In this document: positions 26,674 to 33,338 of the stretch, one piece after another
How the letters are laid out: each line of letters starts with the position of its first letter
Numbering within the stretch: the first letter of the stretch is position 1
NCBI RefSeq assembly: GCF_009764265.1
Contig: NZ_RWIR01000080.1
Coordinates: 1 to 64,000 of the forward strand
DNA length: 64,000 bases
Direction: 5' to 3'
Source of the DNA: Pseudomonas sp. PB101
Lineage (GTDB): Bacteria > Pseudomonadota > Gammaproteobacteria > Pseudomonadales > Pseudomonadaceae
Notes under the pieces: generated by a model
The model's database searches: none
What the model saw: the letters and a program-made list of their open reading frames with translations, nothing else
Told to the model about the DNA's origin: nothing
Position numbers and translations under genes: made by a program

Positions 26674-27669
26674 ATGAAAGCTTACGCCGTACCTTTCGAG
26701 AAGTTCGTCAACCTGGCCGATGCCCGCCTGGGCACCAAAATCATCTCGGTCACCGATGACTGGTTCGCAGACGCCAATCGTCTGTTCCAACCGACCCCGG
26801 CCGTATGGAAGGAGGGCGTGTTCGATGACAACGGCAAGTGGATGGACGGCTGGGAATCGCGCCGCAAGCGCTTCGAAGGCTTCGACAGCGCCGTGATCCG
26901 CCTGGGCGTACCGGGTTCGATCAAGGGCGTCGACATCGACACTTCATTCTTCACCGGCAACTTCCCGCCATCGGCCTCCCTGGAAGCGTGCTTCCTGGCG
27001 TCGGGCGAGCCTGATGACAACACCCAGTGGACTGAAGTGCTGTCCGCCGTCGAGCTGCAAGGCAACAGCCACCACTTCCACGAAATCAACAACGACCAGG
27101 CCTTCAGCCACCTGCGCTTCAACATCTACCCGGATGGCGGCGTGGCCCGTCTGCGCGTGTACGGCATCCCGCACCGCGACTGGTCAGCTGTTGGCGACAA
27201 CGAGCAAGTCGACCTGGCTTCCGCCCTGAACGGTGGCCGCGCCCTCGCCTGCTCCGACGAACACTTCGGCCGCATGAGCAACATCCTCAACCCGGGCCGT
27301 GGCATCAACATGGGCGACGGCTGGGAAACCGCGCGTCGCCGTACCCCGGGCAATGACTGGGTCATCGTCGCGCTGGGTCATGCCGGTGAAGTCGAGAAAG
27401 TCATCGTCGACACCCTGCACTTCAAGGGCAACTACCCGGATACCTGCTCGATCCAGGGCGCGTTCGTGAAGGGCGGTACCGACAGCCAGATCGAAACCCA
27501 ATCGCTGTTCTGGCGCGAACTGCTGCCGGCACAGAAGCTGGAAATGCACGCCGAACACACCTTCGCCGAGCAGATCAAGGCACTGGGCCCGATCACCCAC
27601 ATCCGCCTGAACGTGTTCCCGGATGGCGGTGTGAGCCGCCTGCGCGTACTGGGCAAGGTCGCTAAATAA
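26674..27669 (+). CDS. alc: Allantoicase
   Basis: A 331-residue enzyme with two similar jelly-roll repeats (residues about 15-170 and 185-330). Both contain related segments: GVDIDTSFFTGNFPPSASLE against IVDTLHFKGNYPDTCSIQGA, and HLRFNIYPDGGVARLRVYG against HIRLNVFPDGGVSRLRVLG. It splits allantoate to ureidoglycolate and urea. It lies 90 bases after uraD. Confidence 0.95.
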   Translation: MKAYAVPFEKFVNLADARLGTKIISVTDDWFADANRLFQPTPAVWKEGVFDDNGKWMDGWESRRKRFEGFDSAVIRLGVPGSIKGVDIDTSFFTGNFPPSASLEACFLASGEPDDNTQWTEVLSAVELQGNSHHFHEINNDQAFSHLRFNIYPDGGVARLRVYGIPHRDWSAVGDNEQVDLASALNGGRALACSDEHFGRMSNILNPGRGINMGDGWETARRRTPGNDWVIVALGHAGEVEKVIVDTLHFKGNYPDTCSIQGAFVKGGTDSQIETQSLFWRELLPAQKLEMHAEHTFAEQIKALGPITHIRLNVFPDGGVSRLRVLGKVAK

Positions 27670-27681
27670 GCGCTGAACCCA

Positions 27682-27754
27682 ATCGCGGGCAAGCCCGCTC
27701 CCACAGGGATCTGAGGTGTACATAGATCCTGTGGGAGCTGGCTTGCCAGCGATG
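27682..27754. repeat. REP pair of two different classes
   Basis: ATCGCGGGCAAGCCCGCTCC (class GCGGGCTTGCCCGC) faces TGTGGGAGCTGGCTTGCCAG (class CTGGCTTGCCAG). Mixed pairing is unusual in this window, where most pairs match. Confidence 0.85.
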
Positions 27755-27793
27755 ACGATAGAACCAACAACACAGAATTCGGAAAAGAACAGC

Positions 27794-28297
27794 ATGCGCA
27801 CATTGACGATTGAACCGCTGACCAAAGAAGCCTTCGCCCCTTTCGGTGACGTGATCGAAACCGACGGCAGCGATCACTTCATGATCAACAATGGTTCAAC
27901 CATGCGCTTCCATAAACTGGCTGTGGTCGAAACCGCTACGCCAGAGGACAACGCGATCATCAGCATCTTCCGCGCGGACGCGCAGGACATGCCGCTGACC
28001 GTGAGCATGCTGGAGCGCCATCCGCTGGGCAGCCAGGCTTTCATTCCGCTGCTCGGCAACCCCTTTCTGATCGTGGTCGCGCCACTTGGCGATGAACCTG
28101 TATCAGGCTTGGTCCGCGCCTTCGTCACCAACGGCAGGCAGGGCATTAATTACCATCGCGGCGTTTGGCACCACCCGGTGCTGACGATCGAAAAGCGGGA
28201 TGACTTCCTGGTGGTTGATCGCAGTGGCACAGGCAATAACTGCGATGAGCATTTTTTCAAAGAGGATGAGCGTTTGATCCTCGCCCCCCACCAATAA
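27794..28297 (+). CDS. allA: Ureidoglycolate lyase
   Basis: A 167-residue cupin-like enzyme that cleaves ureidoglycolate to glyoxylate and urea, the last step of the route. The start MRTLTIEPLTKEAFAPFGDV and the GINYHRGVWHHPVLTI segment identify the family. An in-frame ATG lies further upstream inside the REP, which makes it unlikely. Confidence 0.95.
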   Translation: MRTLTIEPLTKEAFAPFGDVIETDGSDHFMINNGSTMRFHKLAVVETATPEDNAIISIFRADAQDMPLTVSMLERHPLGSQAFIPLLGNPFLIVVAPLGDEPVSGLVRAFVTNGRQGINYHRGVWHHPVLTIEKRDDFLVVDRSGTGNNCDEHFFKEDERLILAPHQ

Positions 28298-28348
28298 GAG
28301 AAGGTCTGATCACTTGATCAACAAAGTGACAGGCGAGAGGTAAAGACT

Positions 28349-29650
28349 GTGGAAGCACATCTGTTGGAATGGCTGAACCTGAGCGTGCGCTGGGTTCACA
28401 TGATTACTGGCGTGGCCTGGATCGGTGCGTCGTTCTATTTCGTCTGGCTGGAAAACAACCTCAATCGGGTCAACCCGAAAAGTGGTCTGGCCGGTGATTT
28501 GTGGGCGATCCACGGCGGCGGTATCTACCACCTGGAAAAATACAAACTGGCTCCACCGACCATGCCGGACAACCTGCACTGGTTCAAATGGGAAGCCTAC
28601 TTCACCTGGATGTCGGGTATCGCGCTGCTGTGCGTGGTGTTCTACTCCAACCCGACGCTCTACCTGCTGGCTCCCGGCAGCACCCTGAGCGGCCCTGAAG
28701 GCGTGGCCATCGGTATCGGCTCGTTGTTCCTCGGCTGGTTCATCTACTCCTTCCTGTGCGACTCGGCCCTGGGCAAACGCCCTGCCCTGCTCGGCGGCAT
28801 CCTGTTCGTGCTGATCATCGGCGCGGCGTATGGCTTCAGCAAGGTGTTCAGCGGTCGTGGTGCGTACCTGCACGTCGGCGCGATCATCGGCACCATCATG
28901 GTCGGCAACGTGTTCCGCATCATCATGCCGGCACAGCGCGCACTGGTGGCGGCGATCGCCGAGAACCGCACGCCGGATCCGGCACTGCCGGCCAAAGGCC
29001 TGCTGCGTTCGCGTCACAACAACTACTTCACCTTGCCCGTGCTGTTCATCATGATCAGCAACCACTTCCCGAGTACCTACGGCAGCCAGTACAACTGGTT
29101 GATCCTGGCCGGGATCGCGGTACTGGCGGTGTTGGTGCGTCACTACTTCAACACCCGTCATGACAGCCACAAGTTTGCCTGGACGCTTCCAGTCGCAGCC
29201 GTCGGCATGATCAGCCTGGCCTACGTCACCGGCCCTGCGCCGCTGAACAGCCCGGAAGTGGCCAAGGCCCCAGCGAAAATCGAATACCAGCCGCTGCCGG
29301 AAACAGCAGTGGGCGGTGGTTTGAAACCCGCTGAAGCCAAACCTGCAGAAGCGCCAGCCGCTGCACCGGCGCAAGCGTCCAACGCAGGCCCTGGCTTTGA
29401 CAAAGTGCACAGCGTGATTCAGGAACGTTGCTCGGTTTGCCATTCGGCCAAGCCAACCAGCCCGCTGTTCAGTGCGGCCCCTGCCGGTGTGATGTTCGAC
29501 ACCCCCGAGCAGATCCGCCAGAACGCACCGCGGATTCAGGCACAAGCCGTCACCAGCCAGATCATGCCACTGGGCAACATCACGCAGATGACCCAGCAGG
29601 AACGTGACCTGATCGGTGCCTGGATTGCGCAGGGAGCCCAGACCAACTGA
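28349..29650 (+). CDS. puuD: Membrane urate oxidase (urate hydroxylase PuuD) with cytochrome c domain
   Basis: A 433-residue protein. Residues 1-290 form about eight transmembrane helices (WVHMITGVAWIGASFYFVWL first). An Ala/Pro/Glu-rich linker follows, and a C-terminal cytochrome c domain has the haem site C361-S-V-C364-H365. It oxidises urate to 5-hydroxyisourate, passing electrons to the respiratory chain instead of making peroxide. The GTG start has GAGAGGTAAAG upstream. Confidence 0.93.
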   Translation: MEAHLLEWLNLSVRWVHMITGVAWIGASFYFVWLENNLNRVNPKSGLAGDLWAIHGGGIYHLEKYKLAPPTMPDNLHWFKWEAYFTWMSGIALLCVVFYSNPTLYLLAPGSTLSGPEGVAIGIGSLFLGWFIYSFLCDSALGKRPALLGGILFVLIIGAAYGFSKVFSGRGAYLHVGAIIGTIMVGNVFRIIMPAQRALVAAIAENRTPDPALPAKGLLRSRHNNYFTLPVLFIMISNHFPSTYGSQYNWLILAGIAVLAVLVRHYFNTRHDSHKFAWTLPVAAVGMISLAYVTGPAPLNSPEVAKAPAKIEYQPLPETAVGGGLKPAEAKPAEAPAAAPAQASNAGPGFDKVHSVIQERCSVCHSAKPTSPLFSAAPAGVMFDTPEQIRQNAPRIQAQAVTSQIMPLGNITQMTQQERDLIGAWIAQGAQTN

Positions 29651-29666
29651 TTCATCGTTGAAAAGC

Positions 29667-29755
29667 ATCGCCAGCAAGCCGGCTCCTACGGATTTATGTC
29701 GTTCACAAATGATGCGACCGACCCAAAACCTGTAGGAGCCGGCTTGCTGGCGATC
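29667..29755. repeat. REP pair, tail-to-tail (class CCGGCTTGCTGG)
   Basis: ATCGCCAGCAAGCCGGCTCC and TGTAGGAGCCGGCTTGCTGG between puuD and the permease. Confidence 0.88.
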
Positions 29756-29816
29756 AACCGCGAAGCGGTTGCCTGACGCACAAAATCACAAGAATAAAAA
29801 AGATCCGAGGTGTTGC

Positions 29817-31175
29817 ATGTCCGAGCTCTCCAAAGCGCGCATCCCCGACGCACCCGCCATTCAGCGTTTGCCCCTCTTGCAACTGATCCTGGTCGGTTTG
29901 CAACATGTTCTGCTGATGTATGGCGGCGCCATCGCGGTGCCGCTGATCATCGGACAGGCCGCTGGCCTGAGTCGTGAAGAAATCGCCTTCCTGATCAACG
30001 CCGACCTGCTGGTCGCCGGCATCGCCACCATCGTCCAGTCCCTCGGCATCGGCCCCATGGGCATTCGCATGCCCGTGATGATGGGCGCCAGTTTCGCCGC
30101 CGTCGGCAGCATGGTCGCCATGGCCGGCATGCCCGGCATCGGCCTGCAAGGGATCTTCGGCGCGACCATCGCCGCCGGGTTCTTCGGCATGATCATCGCC
30201 CCGTTCATGTCCAAGGTCGTACGCTTCTTCCCGCCGCTGGTGACCGGTACGGTCATCACCTCGATCGGTTTATCGTTGTTCCCCGTGGCCGTGAACTGGG
30301 CCGGCGGTGGTGCGAGCGCCACTCAATTCGGCTCTCCGATCTACCTGACCATCGCCGCGCTGGTGCTTGGCACCATCCTGTTGGTGCACCGCTTCATGCG
30401 CGGTTTCTGGGTCAACATTTCCGTGCTGATCGGCATGTGCCTGGGCTATGTGCTCTGCGGCCTGCTCGGCATGGTCGACCTCAGTGGCATGGCGCAGGCG
30501 CCATGGCTGCAATTCGTCACCCCGCTGCACTTCGGCATGCCGAAATTCGAACTCGCGCCGATCCTGTCGATGTGCCTGGTGGTGGTGATCATTTTCGTCG
30601 AGTCCACCGGGATGTTCCTCGCACTGGGCAAGATCACCGGCCAGGAAGTCTGCCCACGCATGCTGCGTCGCGGCTTGCTGTGCGATGCCGGCGCCTCGTT
30701 CTTCGCCGGATTCTTCAACACCTTCACCCACTCCTCCTTCGCCCAGAACATCGGCCTGGTGCAGATGACCGGCGTGCGCTGCCGCTCGGTGACCATCGTC
30801 GCCGGCGGGCTGCTGATCGTCCTGAGCCTGCTGCCCAAGGCCGCGTTCCTGGTGGCCTCGATTCCGCCAGCAGTGCTGGGCGGCGCAGCGATTGCGATGT
30901 TCGGCATGGTCGCCGCCACCGGAATCAAGATTCTCCAGGAAGCGGACATCGGTGACCGTCGCAACCAGTTGCTGGTGGCTGTGAGCATTGGCATGGGCCT
31001 GATCCCGGTGGTGCGCCCGGAGTTTTTCGCCCACCTGCCCGTGTGGATGAGCCCGATCACCCACAGCGGGATCGCCATGGCCACGCTCAGCGCACTGACG
31101 CTGAACCTGCTGTTCAACATCCTTGGCGGCGCCGAACGCGCGGCCGTCAATGATTGCCAGGCTCACACGCATTAA
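29817..31175 (+). CDS. NCS2-family urate/xanthine permease
   Basis: A 452-residue inner-membrane transporter with about 14 helices starting MSELSKARIPDAPAIQRLPL. The NCS2 motif is FAQNIGLVQMTGVRCRS, and the helix 8 region VESTGMFLALGKITGQEV is also conserved; this form is typical of xanthine and urate carriers. CGAGG lies before the ATG. It is probably the inner-membrane uptake step for the pathway. Confidence 0.92.
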   Translation: MSELSKARIPDAPAIQRLPLLQLILVGLQHVLLMYGGAIAVPLIIGQAAGLSREEIAFLINADLLVAGIATIVQSLGIGPMGIRMPVMMGASFAAVGSMVAMAGMPGIGLQGIFGATIAAGFFGMIIAPFMSKVVRFFPPLVTGTVITSIGLSLFPVAVNWAGGGASATQFGSPIYLTIAALVLGTILLVHRFMRGFWVNISVLIGMCLGYVLCGLLGMVDLSGMAQAPWLQFVTPLHFGMPKFELAPILSMCLVVVIIFVESTGMFLALGKITGQEVCPRMLRRGLLCDAGASFFAGFFNTFTHSSFAQNIGLVQMTGVRCRSVTIVAGGLLIVLSLLPKAAFLVASIPPAVLGGAAIAMFGMVAATGIKILQEADIGDRRNQLLVAVSIGMGLIPVVRPEFFAHLPVWMSPITHSGIAMATLSALTLNLLFNILGGAERAAVNDCQAHTH

Positions 31176-31193
31176 CAGACACATCACAAACCC

Positions 31194-31293
31194 TGTAGGA
31201 GCGAGCCTGCTCGCGATGGTCGCTAACGATAACGCGTGTTTTCTGGATAAACGCGGCGCTCTGTAGTTCATCGCGAGCAGGCTCGCTCCTACA
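31194..31293. repeat. REP inverted pair (class CGAGCCTGCTCG)
   Basis: TGTAGGAGCGAGCCTGCTCG with the complementary arm, 100 bases, between the permease and the first ompK-like gene. Confidence 0.9.
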
Positions 31294-31345
31294 GGGTCAG
31301 CGGCTGCCTGCGCCTTGAAAAAATAAAAACAAGAGGGAGCAACAG

Positions 31346-32131
31346 ATGATTCGGACACAAACCAACCTGCTGTTGGGTGCTGGCCTGCTGGCCGCGAGTC
31401 AGGCCATGGCCGGCGATTTATTGCTGTGGCAGACCAACAGCCTGAGCTACCTGTACGGCAAGGATTTCGCGGTCAACCCGTCGATCCAGCAGACGATCAC
31501 TTTCGAACACGCCGACCGCTGGAAGTACGGCGACAACTTCATGTTCATCGACAGCACCTACTACAACGGCGAGAAAGACCGCAACAAAGGCGTCCACGCC
31601 TATTACGGCGAGTTCAGCCCGCGCCTCTCCCTGGGCAAGATCCTCGACCGCCGTTTCGAATTCGGCCCGATCAAGGACGTGCTGCTGGCCATGACCTACG
31701 AGAACGGCGAAGACGACACCGAGGCCTACCTGATCGGCCCTGGCTTCGACCTCGCGATCCCGGGCTTCAACTTCTTCACCTTGAACTTCTATAACCGCCA
31801 GACCGAAGGCTCGCGCCCCGGCGACGATGTCTGGCAGATCACCCCGGCCTGGTCCTACACCATTCCAGTGGGCAACTCGAGCCTGCTGATCGACGGCTAC
31901 ATCGACTGGGTCGTGGACAACGACCAGAACGCCCATGGCACCTATCACGCCAACCTGCACTTCAACCCGCAAATCAAGTACGACCTGGGCAAGGCCATGG
32001 GCTGGCGGGAAAAACAGGTGTACGTCGGCGCCGAATACAGCTACTGGAAAGACAAGTACGGCATCGAAAACAGCGGCAAGTTCGACACCAATGAAAACAC
32101 CACCAGCCTGCTGGTGAAGGTGCATTTCTGA
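31346..32131 (+). CDS. Tsx/OmpK-like outer-membrane channel, copy 1
   Basis: A 261-residue precursor with a signal peptide ending SQAMAGDLL. The mature part is a 12-strand-type barrel of the nucleoside-specific channel family (Tsx/OmpK): LLWQTNSLSYLYGKDFAVNP at the start, alternating aromatic strands, and a terminal phenylalanine (LLVKVHF). It is presumably a pore for purine compounds, inferred from its place behind the permease. A close paralogue follows. Confidence 0.88.
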   Translation: MIRTQTNLLLGAGLLAASQAMAGDLLLWQTNSLSYLYGKDFAVNPSIQQTITFEHADRWKYGDNFMFIDSTYYNGEKDRNKGVHAYYGEFSPRLSLGKILDRRFEFGPIKDVLLAMTYENGEDDTEAYLIGPGFDLAIPGFNFFTLNFYNRQTEGSRPGDDVWQITPAWSYTIPVGNSSLLIDGYIDWVVDNDQNAHGTYHANLHFNPQIKYDLGKAMGWREKQVYVGAEYSYWKDKYGIENSGKFDTNENTTSLLVKVHF

Positions 32132-32508
32132 TGCTGCCCCGCAACCGTGCGCCAAACCTGTCGTCGGTGCGCCGTTGCGGAGCACTTGAGACCTGGCCGA
32201 GGAGTCAGTATTCTCCGCGGCCGCCCGAATCCGGTTTAAAAAAAAGCCCGGATGTAAAACCTGACCAGCAGGCCAACTTATCCCGGCGCTGGCAGGCACC
32301 AAGGCACTCCAAACCCCCTCTCAATCGACTGCTCTTGAGCCGCCGAACGGGAGTTTTTTTGCTTTTTGAAAGCCTTGGCTCAGCTCTTGCTAACAGCACT
32401 AAAGCTGACCGAACGGATGATTTATTACCGTTACACGAACAGGTGCCACACCAGAGCGCCGACCTTAAAAAAACAACGTGGAACCACCTACTTTTTGGGA
32501 GCAACCGA
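32132..32508. other. Gap between the two ompK-like genes
   Basis: A 377-base stretch with poly-A/T runs near 32238 and 32347. An open frame from 32131 runs into copy 2 but lacks any sequence like its protein, and the signal peptide starts at 32509, so I treat it as leader. No REP or convincing terminator is seen. Confidence 0.6.
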
Positions 32509-33294
32509 ATGAAACGTACGTGCACTAGCCTGATGCTCGCGGGATCGATGCTGGCAGGGGGCCAGGCCATGGCCGGCGATTTGCTGCAGTGGCAGAACAA
32601 CAGCCTGACCTACCTCTATGGCAAGGACTTCCAGGTCAACCCGCGCATCCAGCAGACGGTGACCTTCGAACACGCCGATGGCTGGAAGTACGGCGACAAC
32701 TTCTTCTTCATCGACAAGATTTTCTACAACGGCAAGGAAGACGCTTTCGCTGGCGAGAACACCCACTACGGCGAACTCAGCCCGCGCCTGTCGTTCAACA
32801 AGATCTTCGACCAGAAGTTCGAGCTCGGCCCGATCAAGGACGTGCTGCTGGCCATGACCTACGAGTTCGGCGAAGACGACACCGAGTCCTACCTGATCGG
32901 TCCTGGCTTCGACCTGGCCATCCCGGGCTTCGACTACTTCCAGCTGAACTTCTACAACCGTCACACCGAAGGCGACCGCCCGGGCGACAACATCTGGCAG
33001 GTCACGCCAGTCTGGTCCTACACCGTTCCGGTCGGCGACTCGAACATCCTGATCGACGGCTTCATGGACTGGGTGGTCGACAACGACGTCAACGACAAAG
33101 GCGAATACCACGCCAACCTGCACTTCAATCCACAGGTCAAATACGACCTGGGCAAGGCGCTCAACCTGGGCGAAAAGCAGCTGTACGTCGGTGTCGAGTA
33201 TGACTACTGGAAAAACAAGTACGGGATTGAAGACAGCCAGGGCTTCAAGACTGACCAGAGTGTGACCAGTTTCCTGGTCAAGGTTCACTTCTAA
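32509..33294 (+). CDS. Tsx/OmpK-like outer-membrane channel, copy 2
   Basis: A 261-residue precursor, signal peptide ending GQAMAGDLL, same length as copy 1 and very similar throughout (for example FGPIKDVLLAMTYENGEDDT against LGPIKDVLLAMTYEFGEDDT). TTGGGAGCAACCGA precedes the ATG. A tandem duplication is clear. Differences cluster in a few stretches such as the loop after the third strand (KDRNKGVHAYYGEF against EDAFAGENTHYGEL), which may change specificity. Confidence 0.88.
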   Translation: MKRTCTSLMLAGSMLAGGQAMAGDLLQWQNNSLTYLYGKDFQVNPRIQQTVTFEHADGWKYGDNFFFIDKIFYNGKEDAFAGENTHYGELSPRLSFNKIFDQKFELGPIKDVLLAMTYEFGEDDTESYLIGPGFDLAIPGFDYFQLNFYNRHTEGDRPGDNIWQVTPVWSYTVPVGDSNILIDGFMDWVVDNDVNDKGEYHANLHFNPQVKYDLGKALNLGEKQLYVGVEYDYWKNKYGIEDSQGFKTDQSVTSFLVKVHF

Positions 33295-33304
33295 CGCTAT
33301 GTAC

Positions 33305-33335
33305 GTCCCAATCTGTCGGGTAGGCAGGTTGGGAC
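33305..33335. terminator. Hairpin between convergent ompK copy 2 and tccC-like genes
   Basis: GTCCCAATCTG, nine bases, CAGGTTGGGAC: an 11-bp stem with one wobble. No T tract. Its place, three bases from the stop of the tccC-like gene, suggests a shared terminator. Confidence 0.5.
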
Positions 33336-33338
33336 CAT

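Noticed and set aside
28310..29677. Minus-strand open frame of 455 codons
   Set aside because: Antisense shadow of puuD. High-GC DNA leaves long stop-free antisense frames; its translation is rich in Arg, His and Gln without any motif.
22097..33294. A recently acquired island for purine use
   Set aside because: Base composition and REP content match the neighbours, and no integrase, tRNA or direct repeat edge is seen.
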